Part shown: positions 56,401-64,000 of the stretch, piece after piece
Numbering within the stretch: the first letter of the stretch is position 1
How the letters are laid out: every line of letters begins with the position of its first letter
Assembly: GCA_015956445.1 (NCBI GenBank)
Contig: WIUZ02000003.1
Coordinates: forward strand, 2,657,653-2,721,652
Direction of reading: 5' to 3'
Source: Thelephora terrestris
Lineage: Eukaryota; Basidiomycota; Agaricomycetes; Thelephorales; Thelephoraceae
Length of the DNA stretch: 64,000 nt
Notes under the pieces: model-generated
The model's database searches: none
What the model saw: only the letters and a program-made list of their open reading frames with translations
Told to the model about the DNA's origin: nothing
Made by a program: the position numbers and the translations under genes

Positions 56401-57431
56401 TCCCCGACGTCCCTTCCCTCTTCCGCAAAGCCCACATCGACACGTTCCTTATGCCCAAGGTCGGGAACTACCGTTATGTCATCCATGCTCGCTGCGCGAT
56501 GACTTCATATCCCGAAGGACGCGCTACCACCTCCGACTCCCACTCCGTTATCGCCGACTTTATCTTCCAGGACATCCTTTGTCGCTGGGGCGCTCTCGAC
56601 GAGTTAGTCACTGACAACGGTACCGCTTACATCGCTGCCCTCGACCTTATCGCTGCTCGCTATGGCATTCGACACATCCGCATCTCTGGCTACAACTCCC
56701 GCGCGAATGGCATCATCGAGTCCAAGCATTTCGACGTTCGCGAAGCCGTGATGAAGACCTGCAAAGGTAACAAGTCTAAGTGGCGTCAAGTTCTCCCTCT
56801 CGTGTTCTGGGCCGAGCGTGTTACCGTCCGCAAGGCTACTGGTTACTCCCCCTACTATATGGTTCACGGTGTTCACCCCCTTCTCCCCTTCGACATTCTC
56901 GAGGCTACCTATCTTGCTCCCACTCAAGACTTCGGCGTTTCTACCGAGGAACTCATCGCCATCCGGGCTCAACAGCTCGCGAAGCGTCCCGAAGATCTCG
57001 CGACGATGCGCCAACTCGTCACTCAGTCTAGGATCAAGAACCTTGAACGGTTCGAAAAAGAGCACGCCTCCCGCATCATTGACTTCGACTTCAAGCCTGG
57101 AGCTCTCGTCTTAGTCCGCAACAACCGTATCGAGGAAGCCCTCAACCGGAAGACCAAGCCTCGCTACACTGGTCCTATGGTTGTGGTCCGCAAGACTATC
57201 GGCACCTCCTATGTCATCGCCGAGCTCGACGGTTCCCAGGCTCAGCTTCGCGTCGCTGGTTTTCGACTTATCCCCTACTTTCCCCGCACTCGCGCCACGG
57301 TTCCTATTGTTCCCGACGTTCTCGACGACGAGTTTGACTCTACCGAAGACGACCCCGAGGACACCCTGTACTTTGGCTCGTTGGACTCCGATTCCTCTAC
57401 TTACATTCACTTGGACGCTCCCTCTTTATGA
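53373..57431 (+). CDS. Gypsy Pol (RT, RNase H, integrase)
   Basis: Pol lies in the -1 frame relative to gag. Its first 300 residues are Ser/Pro-rich. Reverse transcriptase: SRWFCVYKKDGKSLRLVHSL, YTTLDLYVSFDQRQ, LTVLPMGWTNSPAVLQGD and QPFADDVPIKG (active site FADD, the YxDD position). RNase H: VILAVDSCMNGAGYIIFQ, SQAKLELYGLFRAL, LIVEMDAKFIKGML. Integrase: zinc finger HDNLGHKGVFATTRNLLIRF with KTCRECQF; core HIDTFLMPK, ELVTDNGTAYIAALDLIAAR and NSRANGIIESKH giving D, D, E. A GPY/F-like end reads KPRYTGPMVVVRKTIGTSYV. Length is 1,352 residues from the first ATG of the frame, but translation probably enters by frameshifting from gag. No stop or missing catalytic residue was seen, so it may be competent. 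Confidence 0.92.
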   Translation: MLPSRETRKRTVRKFSTLDDSVPAKHPDTHLPLRYPPHPSPAESSSVRVSSRGLPGHIPSFSSFPSHQFPSRSSVVFSPFDSCSSSSSSLSVDSSRSSHSPPVPSHSVFTFSRLFSPPGSVSPASFSVSPEHSPFTSASVDIDSVSLHPVSVDHYVYPPDTPSRSPPVPFSRECLPTSTQSPESPLVSFVSLLSTSPSRRTLSSALATLQETLPSPSPGPLNQFSALSQWYTDRHAQSLSPPDDPYLASAFAYKKVANKTRPVATTLPENFRITRRDHPDPLAGMPPLPTRPPDFVPTGRLTQERRDQMDLGRDLLLPEEVKLAEWIVCTHNTAFAWTDEERGSFDPQYFAPIQIPHISHTPWVHRQGPIPRGILNDVTKIIEDKWRSGVYEPSSSSYNSRWFCVYKKDGKSLRLVHSLEPLNAVTIRNAAMPPYTDVVAEDFAARSIYTTLDLYVSFDQRQLHPSSRDMTTFNTPLGPFRLTVLPMGWTNSPAVLQGDITHILRPEIPHCTQPFADDVPIKGPRTRYELPDGTFETIPDNPGIRRFVWEHFESVHRIIQRVKAYGATFSGKKAFIGVPRADILGHICTYDGRIADSSRIRAIENWPVPTNVSEVRAFLGTCGVLRIFIKDYTLIARPLIQLTRKDEPFAIGPEHLQAIATLKSAIANSPALRPIDYDSENPVILAVDSCMNGAGYIIFQIGDDKKRYPSRFGSITFNERESRYSQAKLELYGLFRALKQTQLYTIGVKRLIVEMDAKFIKGMLNNPTLHPNDAINRWIAAILLFDFELVHVPAEKHTGADGLSRRPRASDDPLPDEGDDLEDWIDSQSGFFIEATSPPSLFDSAPPLSLVSSHIATEDPDLDPESSLSSSFPPAEKAGEIPRSEKALRREAKLSKIRHFLTTLERPPDLSDQEYRQFIRQAYDYFILDSRLFRKHRDGYSQLVPPPDARYPLIEYAHDNLGHKGVFATTRNLLIRFWWPFLNEDVRWFVKTCRECQFRQTEYFFIPPMVPDVPSLFRKAHIDTFLMPKVGNYRYVIHARCAMTSYPEGRATTSDSHSVIADFIFQDILCRWGALDELVTDNGTAYIAALDLIAARYGIRHIRISGYNSRANGIIESKHFDVREAVMKTCKGNKSKWRQVLPLVFWAERVTVRKATGYSPYYMVHGVHPLLPFDILEATYLAPTQDFGVSTEELIAIRAQQLAKRPEDLATMRQLVTQSRIKNLERFEKEHASRIIDFDFKPGALVLVRNNRIEEALNRKTKPRYTGPMVVVRKTIGTSYVIAELDGSQAQLRVAGFRLIPYFPRTRATVPIVPDVLDDEFDSTEDDPEDTLYFGSLDSDSSTYIHLDAPSL
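53412..53418 (+). promoter_or_regulatory. -1 ribosomal frameshift heptamer
   Basis: A-AAT-TTT in the gag frame fits X-XXY-YYZ exactly and lies two codons (6 nt) before the gag TAG (53,425-53,427), inside the gag/pol overlap. Slippage by -1 continues as STLDDSVPAKHP in pol. Confidence 0.75.
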
Positions 57432-58090
57432 ATCTCTTGTTATTTAATTTCTCAAGTTTTCTTTTTGGACCACCTTCACCTTATGTTTCCCCTTCCTATC
57501 CCTATATCTATCGTCTGACCCATCCACTCGTTTGAAATTTTTTTTTTCTTTTCTCTATGTTTCCCTCTCTTCGTCTTATGCCTCCCGATTTCTTTCCTAT
57601 GCTTTTTCCGTCTTATCCCGGACTCATTTCTCTTTACTTATTCTTGCAGATTGCGCTCGGACTGATCTTGTGACCGGGGACGGTCATGATTTCAAGTCCC
57701 GAGGAGCCCCATACCCTCGCGAACGCTCGCGCTCGCTGATAGTGAGGTAACTCTTCGTGAGACCCACTAGAGACACTACCTCGAGTAGTGGTCCTCACCC
57801 AATTTTTCCCTCGCTTTGCGACTGATCTTCGGATCTGGTCACACCGCATACTACTAACCTTGCGTTGTGATTCGTCGCAATGTCCCCCACTCCTTTAGCT
57901 CTCCTATTTTCATTCACCAACCGCCAACGACTCCCGACTCCCTCCCGATTTACTTCCCTCCCTCCCGGCTCGCTTTCCCCTCACGACGTTACAAAACCAA
58001 GAAAACCGACATCTATTCACGACACAAAAACGAAGACACAGTATTGTTGATAGTCCAAGATATGCGCAGATTGAATTTACCTCCCCATCC
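57432..58090 (+). other. Post-pol non-coding segment
   Basis: T/C-rich. At 57,692-57,706 it holds TCAAGTCCCGAGGAG, identical to the sequence just before the 3' LTR (60,511-60,525), and upstream of that GGACGGTCATGATT parallels GGGATGGTTGATAT. No gene. Confidence 0.6.
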
Positions 58091-60345
58091 TCACTCGCTC
58101 ACTACCCCCTCGTCCCCTCCACCCTCCTCTTCACCACCTTCTCCTCCCGCACTATCCCCAGCCCCCGATCCCTCTCCCGCATCCGACAACTCGAAGTCGC
58201 TATCTCCCGGCGGAACGTCCGTCACGTACTCGAGGTCCGAGTCCTCGTAGACGCCCTCACCACCGTCAGCGATGATGGCCTCGTTCAACGCCGCGAGGAT
58301 CTCCTTCCCGACCAGGCGACGATCCTCGACCCTCGCCACGATCTCGTTGGCGTCCGCGCGTTCTCGACGCAGGATGGAGCGAAGTTCGGTTCGTCTGAGT
58401 TGCAGATCGAACCTCGACTGTCCAGACCCTCCCGCCGCATCACCCAACGGAGCCAGGTCAGCGAAGAAGACCGTGGCAACGTCTGGAGGTCTCACACCCC
58501 CCGAGACTTGAACCGGAGCCTGAAAAGAAGCCCCAGCAGCTCCCGACCTCGATCTCGTCGACATCGAGGGCGCGACATCCCTCAGCCTCATCCTGCCCAC
58601 CTCCACCGTTCCGAGTTCCGTCGCCATCGCGCTCTTCGAGCGATGTTTCTCGGCGTCCTTCCTACGCAGTGCCTTCCCGGCTTCAGAAGGCTCGATGTTC
58701 GGCCACTTCCCGATCCCAAAGCTCTTCAGCCCGAAGGAGCAGGCCTTCCTCCCGACGCCACAGGGCGCGCACTTCACCTTCTGGTCTTGGCCAGGATACC
58801 ACAAAGGAGCGCACCTCCTCTCACTGGGGGCAGGGGCACCTGGAATCGGTGATTACATCTTGATTACATGGTGAGTTCATGTGCACTTTCCAATAATTGT
58901 AATCGCCAATTCCAGGTTGATTACATTTCAAATGTTACCTTGACATGTAATCCAACCAATGTCCACCAACTCCAATTGAAATGTTCTCAACAAATGTTTC
59001 TGGGATGCTTTTAACCTGTCGGCAAAAATGATACTGCAATGTAATCAGCATGTTCTTCAATCGTCTGAGATGTAATCTAAATGCGCTCAAAAACATGAGA
59101 TGTTTTCACAATGTACCCACTGGGCACATTCAGGAAACATTGCTTGGGAACATTTTGAGGAAATTTCAGATGGAGTTGGTGGGCACAGTTGAATTACATG
59201 TCAAGGTAACATTTGAAATGTAATCAACCTGGAATTGGCGATTACAATTATTGGAAAGTGCACATGAACTCACCATGTAATCAAGAGGTAATCACCGATT
59301 CCAGGTGCCCCTGCCCCCAGTGTCTGGCTCTTCTTCTTGCGAGAACAGAGACCGCAAGTCTACAGAACGTCAGCACCCTCGCTCCGGACTCTCGACTGAC
59401 GGACTCACCGCCCCTCTGGCAAGAGGGATACGCTCGACGTCCAACGGATCACCCTCGACGACCGTCTCTCCACTCAGATCCAGCAACGCCGGCTCCTCCT
59501 TCTCCGACTCGTCTGACTCCACCCGCTGGTTCCGGCGCGACTTCCTCGACTTTTTCGACGTCGACGGCCCCTCCTCCTTGCTAGGCGAGCTCGAGAGCAC
59601 CCGCTTCGTCCCAACGGATGGCTCCACAGCCTGAGCTCTCGTCTTCGGTGTTGGCTTCGCCCTTGGCGGCACCACAACCTCGAACCTCTCTCTAACCCTC
59701 CCCTTTCCCTTATCGACTCGCGCTGGAGCTGGTGCGATCTCCTCGCCCACCATCTCGACGTCTTCTGCAGGTTCCGTAGCCATTGGAGCCGGTTCAGTAG
59801 AAATCCTCGCGCTTGGCGCTGGCGTTGGCGCCCTATGACTCGTCGTTCCCGTCGTCGTTCCCGCCGTCGTCCCAGCTGCTGTCCCAGTCGAGTTCCCGAA
59901 GTCCGGAACCATCTCTGCTTCGATATGCCCGACCTTGTGGGCGGCCTCCGCGAAGTCTGTAACGAGCCTCAGTGGCTCAATATGGAAGGCCCTACAAACG
60001 TCCCGATGCCTCGACTACCCTCGCGCAGTTAGCTTCCGCCTCTCCTAGCCCCTAAGTAACGTCACTCACCAACCACGCCGACAAGTGATCCGCCCACGGC
60101 CCTCGTAGCTCCTTCTCTTCCTCGAGGCGCCCCTCCAGAGTCTTGAGCCGCCACACCGCCAGTACCGACTGCCAGACGAGGTTCACGCAGTCGGGAGACC
60201 CCGCGATGAGCTGCCTGATCTCCGGCTTCGACCACTCGTCTTTCTCCGGAGGAAAGAGACAGTCCTCCCCTAGTTGATCGAGCTCCGCGAACGGCGCGAT
60301 CCCGTTGGGTCCCTTCGACGGAGTCCAGTCGCCAGCATAGTCCAT
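58091..60345 (-). pseudogene. Antisense spliced gene in gypsy, broken by a MITE
   Basis: ATG at 60,345 (MDYAGDWTPSKGPNGIAPFA). Exon 1 (60,345-60,070) has a helical end AVWRLKTLEGRLEEEKELRG PW. Exon 2 (60,014-59,409) carries SRHRDVCRAFHIEPLRLVTD FAEAAHKVGHIEAEMVPDFG, then low-complexity Thr/Pro and basic KKSRKSRRNQR. Exon 3 (59,359-58,091) has a Cys pattern TCGLCSRKK ... RRCAPLWYP ... VKCAPCGVGRKACSFGLKSF, then EDSDLEYVTDVPPGDSDFEL and a Gly/Glu tail. Introns are phase 0 with GTGAGT donors and CTAAC/CTGAC branches. A MITE (58,822-59,322) splits the Cys region; without it the frame is about 548 residues and uninterrupted. It resembles a small zinc-binding domain, but I know no family for it. 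It is transcribed against the element. Confidence 0.65.
58822..59322. mobile_element. CACTG-ended MITE (501 bp)
   Basis: Perfect terminal inverted repeat from CACTGGGGGCAGGGGCACCT onward (about 35 bp) and further pairing inside, with TGTAATC and ACATTTCAAATG motifs. The exact 3-bp duplication TCT flanks it (58,819-58,821; 59,323-59,325). CACT ends plus a 3-bp duplication point to the CACTA/CMC-Plavaka group. Confidence 0.8.
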
Positions 60346-60526
60346 TGAAGAGTAGAGAGGTTGTCGAGAGAGTCTGCGAAGAAGAGAGGTGATGATGTGG
60401 CAGCGAGAAGTTTTTCCTTTTGTCTCGCGCACTTACCCGATTCGAACGCCTCGTGTCAGCCTCGTGTTCGCCTCGCGCCTCCCTCGTGGCAACCAGGGAT
60501 GGTTGATATCTCAAGTCCCGAGGAGA

Positions 60527-61829
60527 TGACCTGACTCCGTTTTCCTGGCCCTCCGACTCAGATCCATCACCCATCCTCCCTCCAGCGATTCGGGTCCCTT
60601 CCCCACCTGCCTGCCCTGTGTCGCGATGTATTGCGAGCCTCCCTCCTCGACCTGACGCTCCATCGACTCTCGCCAGTCTCCCGCCAGTCTCGCGACCTCC
60701 CGCCCGTCTGGACTTCACCAAAACTCTCTAAGTCCACATTCCGAGTCCGGCTTCCCCGATCCCGCGTGCCCTCCGATCACTTCCGCCTCTCGACAATGAC
60801 TCGACCCCTTGTTCGTCGTTGTTCGGATCCCCCGCATCGGTCCGTCGTCCCGACTCTGGAACACGTGCCTCCCGCTCCTTCGTTGCACGTCGACGCCGCC
60901 CCGATCCTCTCGCCGCGTTGCCCGACTCCCGCCTGTTCCACTTCAGCCATCTTTTGACGTCTTGGTTCGATCATCCATTCTGTAGCTTCGTAGTTTCCCA
61001 CGATGCCTTCATTCCTCCCTCACCCCTTCCCGCCGCCTTGTTCGTTCCTCCCGCGTTCTTGTTCTCTCTATCCGATCCGCTCTTCGCTTTGTATGACCTC
61101 CCTACGCCCTTCACGACCTTCACGACTCCCGTTCTCTCGCGACGTTCGCTTTGTTCACTTCTCTTTCTCCCTCTTTTCATGTTCTACTTTCGACCTCTCT
61201 CTCTACCCACTATATAAGTGTCAGTAGATAGGCCTGGTTCGAACAACGAAGTGCAGTTCCCCCTTTCCCTCTAAAGTTCAACTCAGCCTTGCGCTGTCTA
61301 AAGCCCTCAACACTCTTCGTTCCTCGCGACCAAGTTCTCTTTGAGCGCAGTGCTCGAAGAACCCTCTAGCTTTTCTCTTTCCTCGTCTCGACTTCTCTCG
61401 ACGTGAAGCGCAGTGCTTCTCGACCTTCTCTACTCGTCTCGCGAGCGCAGTGCTCTACTCCAGTCTTGAGCGCAGTGCTCAGCTCTTAGCTCTTCGTGGC
61501 GAACGCAGTGTTCACCACCTCTACTAGTTTCTTCTCGTCTCAGGTATTCCCCCGTTCTCTCGTCTCGCGCTGATAGCTTCCTCTTAGCCACCTATCCCGC
61601 CGCGACCCTCTTCGTCGCGACGCTTGTCTATTGAGACTCTACTCTATCGCCACCACTTCCTATTCCCTCCTACTTCTCCCTACTTCTCCCTACTTCTCCC
61701 TACCTCTCCCTACTCCTCCCTACCTCTACCTGCTTTACCCTACCGACGTCTGCACAACCGGTCACCCACACCCTTCAGCTCCCTCTTCTTGCTACGTGTT
61801 CCCACGACTTAGCGAGACTGGGTAGTTCA
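60527..61829 (+). repeat. Gypsy 3' LTR
   Basis: 1,303 bp, nearly identical to the 5' LTR (differences include CGACGTATCG/CGATGTATTG, ATTCGC/GTTCGC, an added CT near the TATA box and one-base indels in the TCCC tract). The purine run GAGGAGA directly precedes it. Confidence 0.92.
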
Positions 61830-63171
61830 CCGTCATGAGAACAGGTTGGTTCCTGTTGACGATGAGGTCATTGAGATCAGGAGCGACGAATTCTACCAGA
61901 ACGTAGGAGTCGTCCGTAGGGACACTCCTCGTCCTGAGTTCATGTGTACTCCTTGGGGTAGTCGTCGTCAATGGCCTGCTCTGGAGTATGACCCGTACGC
62001 CGAGTTCGTTCCCGATAGTGAACCAAACTCTGATATGGAGCTTCCAGATTACGATGACTTGTCGGACGTGGACCCGAACGAGATCCGGGAGCAGAACTGG
62101 TTGAACGAGGAGTTGGTGAGATCGGCATTGGAAGTAGTACAAAGGATCCGCAGAGATATTGATTAGATAACTCTTTTATACTATTTGGCTTCCAATTAAT
62201 CTTCTCTCTTGTCTATTGCGTGTGATCCATGAGTCGTAAAACATAATGGTTTTCATAAGTCCAATCCAAGGGTCAGATTAATAAGCCGGTTGACTTCTGT
62301 GAGAGGTCAGCGCGCGACCCTTATTAATACATCCTTGTTGTCGGTAGCCTGAATATCTACTAGTCGTCCAGGGGCAACGGAGGGCCAGGTAGGGGGGATC
62401 TTCGTATGAAGGTCCGCCGGTACATGTTCACGTATTATACCTCGGGTCTTCTGGGGTATCTTGACTAGTAGCACGTTCCACGTATTGGACTTTGAGTCGT
62501 TAAGCATAGGGCATACTGCATAATAAACAGTTTACCGCCGTGTTTAGGGCAGGGCACCAACTGACTTAGTGGTGATGAGGCGTTAAATAAAGGAAATAAA
62601 AGGGGGTAAAACGGCGAGATCATCACACCCATGCCCCATGGGGAAAGGATAGCATTGTACAACCATGAGGCATGGGGAAGGGATAGTGTTGTACAACCCA
62701 TGGGGCATGGGCAACGGATACTATTCCATTACCCATGGGTCATGGGTTGTACAACGCGTTGTACAACGTTGCATGGCCCATGACCCATGGAGAATTGTCA
62801 CGATGTATGGTCCATGACCCCAGCTGTGGTAGTTACATTACTGAGTAAAGTGTGATAACTGGTCAGATTTCACCCTCAAAGTTATCATGATAACTTTGAG
62901 TACTGCTCAACCCATACTCACCCACTGTTTTGGGTTGATGGGAGAGGTCCCATTAGGCAGGTACCGAGGGTGTGGATTGCCTGGGAGTCTGGGTGGGTTT
63001 CCTTTTTGGGAATATCCCAGAAAGGAAATATTGATGGCTTATGTAAGCAATGATGGGAAACAGAATAGATGGAATGTCTATAAAGGGAAATACTATAAAA
63101 GGAAATACCATAAGAGGAAATTTGATGGATTACATAATGAGATCATGTGACTTCCTAAAAAGGAAATTTTA

Positions 63172-63500
63172 CCTGGTATGTTATTTTTACCAAATATGTT
63201 ATTTTTACCAAATATGTTATTTTTACCAAATATGTTATTTTTACCAAATTGTTATTTTTACCAAATATGTTTTTTTACCAAATATGTTTTTTACCAATAT
63301 GTTATTTTTACCAAATATGTTATTTTTACCAAATATGTTATTTTTACCAAATATGTTATTTTTACCAAATATGTTATTTTTACCAAATATGTTATTTTTA
63401 CCAAATATGTTATTTTTACCAAATATTTTATTTTACCAAATAGTTATTTTTACCAAATATGTTGTTTTTACCAAATATTCTATTTTTTACCAGATTTGTT
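63172..63500 (+). repeat. 18-bp tandem array
   Basis: About 17 units of TTATTTTTACCAAATATG, a few shortened (TTTTTTTACC, TTGTTATTTT). Long Phe/Tyr/Leu-rich frames through it are repeat artefacts. Confidence 0.9.
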
Positions 63501-63689
63501 ATTTTTCTGACTACAGCAATTTCTAAGTATGAGAACTTCTAAATAGCATAATTTTCAAGGATAGTGACCTTTCAATAAGTTGATTTTCCAACATTACAAT
63601 TGGAAGGTCTTCATTTCAATGAGATTTATGTAAACTTTTCTTTGCCTTTTCTACCATATGATAGAACATGGTTCTGTTTGTAGTCATGA

Positions 63690-64000
63690 CCTAACCTAAC
63701 CTAAACCAACCCTAACTCAACTTGATTTTGTTTTATCTTATCTCACCTAACCCCTAATCTAATCTACCCAAAATAGTCCACCTGACCTAACCTAACCTAC
63801 AGTAAATCCAACCCACTGTAAATGTAATCTACCATAAACATAATCTACAGTAACATAATCTACGGTAAACATAGTCTACAGTAAACGTAGTCTACGGCAA
63901 ACATAGTCTACGGCAAACGTAGTCTACGGTTAATGTAGTCTACGGTAAACTTAATCTACCGTAAACGTACTCTACTACCGTAAACGTACTCCGTAAACGA
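63690..64000 (+). repeat. CCTAAC tract followed by CTACRGTAAAC array
   Basis: Short CCTAAC telomere-like tract (63,690-63,800), then about a dozen units of TAGTCTACGGTAAACG-type sequence running to the window end. Confidence 0.8.

Larger units (their letters stand above)
49218..61829 (+). mobile_element. Full-length Ty3/gypsy LTR retrotransposon (12.6 kb)
   Basis: Two 1,303-bp LTRs (TGACCTGACTCC ... GGGTAGTTCA) flank gag, pol and a long 3' region. The element sits between copies of CCGT (49,214-49,217; 61,830-61,833). LTRs differ by only a few substitutions and small indels, so the insertion is recent. Layout: LTR, gag (from 50,569), pol in the -1 frame (to 57,431), pre-LTR-like sequence at 57,692, a 2.8-kb segment with an antisense spliced gene and a MITE, a second pre-LTR sequence at 60,511, LTR. 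No obvious lesion in pol. Confidence 0.92.
48344..62166 (+). pseudogene. E1 coiled-coil/acidic protein gene, broken by gypsy
   Basis: Exon 1 is 48,344-48,530 and exon 2 is 48,585-48,991 (equal to E3 exons 2 and 3 fused, 407 = 335 + 72 nt). Exon 3 starts at 49,044, is interrupted after codon LLVR at 49,217 by the gypsy element, and resumes at 61,834 (HENRLVPVDDEVIEI) to the stop at 62,164-62,166. Without the gypsy element the frame is uninterrupted at about 366 residues. Few amino acids differ from the E3 protein, for example DEVAHV/DKVAHV and DLLKGEV/DSVKGEL. Confidence 0.75.
42973..62627 (+). mobile_element. Gene-bearing element E1, split by E2 and a gypsy element
   Basis: Starts TGTCAGGCCGACGCG at 42,973 and ends ATCATCACA at 62,627, flanked by the exact duplication CCCAT (42,968-42,972; 62,628-62,632) within the P2 minisatellite. 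Own sequence is 42,973-43,213, 47,896-49,217 and 61,834-62,627, about 2.36 kb, matching E3 from end to end in the opposite orientation. It has no gag-pol, integrase or transposase. It carries a four-exon gene (three-intron form in E3, two-intron form here). Confidence 0.8.
39591..62820. repeat. Giant palindrome P2 with 35-bp minisatellite, split by E1
   Basis: GGGTCATGGACCATACATC at 39,591 has its mirror ending at 62,820. The left arm runs to about 41,490, the loop is about 160 bp around 41,568, and the right arm runs to 42,972, then jumps across E1 to 62,633-62,820. Arms share, in mirror order, a minisatellite, a unique block, a CCTAAC/CCTATA tract and a unique inner block. Minisatellite copy number differs between arms. 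Long open frames through the array are artefacts of a repeat whose length is not a multiple of three. The layout parallels P1 although the sequences differ. Confidence 0.85.
62821..64000. repeat. Start of a third palindromic repeat (P3), P1-related
   Basis: CATTAGGCAGGTACCGAGGG and GGAAATATTGATGGCTTATG match the order of motifs in P1's left arm (ATTAGGCAGGTGCCGACAGT, TTTTGATGGCTTACATAAGC). It then departs into an 18-bp tandem array and CCTAAC tracts. A 24-bp perfect palindrome (TCAAAGTTATCA and its complement) is at 62,876-62,899. The right arm would lie beyond the window. No gene seen. Confidence 0.65.

Noticed and set aside
63050-63526. Hydrophobic Tyr/Phe/Leu-rich proteins near the window end
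   Set aside because: Frames through the 18-bp tandem array; no coding signal outside the repeat.

Overview
The window reads as nuclear DNA of a filamentous basidiomycete, most likely an Agaricomycete. Coding genes are broken by many 50-90 nt introns with GT..AG ends and CTAAC/CTGAC branch-like motifs. Plavaka-type, Ty1/copia and Ty3/gypsy elements and an Agaricomycete-style integrase-core gene are present. Telomere-like CCTAAC/CCCTAA tracts occur inside repeats. Species cannot be fixed from the sequence alone.

Bases 1-9,900 are ordinary gene space: the 3' part of a guanine deaminase gene, a glutamine-synthetase-like gene, a small WD40 gene, a scrambled relic of a PMCA-type calcium ATPase and a possible RNase III fragment. 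Bases 9,911-23,403 are mobile DNA: a 5'-truncated Plavaka transposase, a 3.9-kb near-perfect palindrome (P1) carrying a 3.3-kb gene-bearing insertion (E4), and a truncated copia element (copia A). Bases 23,404-34,000 are genes again: a BTB gene cut by copia A, an integrase-core gene, a zinc-ribbon-like companion gene, a mitochondrial-type membrane protein and UTP21/WDR36.

From 34,000 to the end is a deeply nested repeat stack: a hAT element with an 8-bp target duplication, a second copia (copia B), a 207-residue-ORF element (E2'), a second giant palindrome with a 35-bp minisatellite (P2, 39,591-62,820) and the start of a third (P3). Inside P2 lies E1. Inside E1 lie E2 (which contains E3) and a nearly identical-LTR gypsy element of 12.6 kb, itself hit by a CACTG-ended MITE. 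Almost every boundary is marked by an exact target-site duplication, so the order of insertions can be read off.

The most unusual content is the E family (E1-E4): 2.2-3.3 kb units with TGTCAGG...CA-type ends and exact 5-bp target duplications. They have no visible reverse transcriptase, integrase or transposase, but each carries its own (often multi-exon) genes for coiled-coil/acidic proteins. Two copies of one family differ by the precise presence or absence of one intron whose ends are inverted repeats. The gypsy element adds three more oddities: a spliced antisense gene lying between two copies of the pre-LTR sequence, five small covarying hairpins with an invariant GCAGT loop in the LTR leader, and a canonical -1 frameshift heptamer at the gag stop. 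No element is shown here to be active; all mobility statements are inferred from structure.
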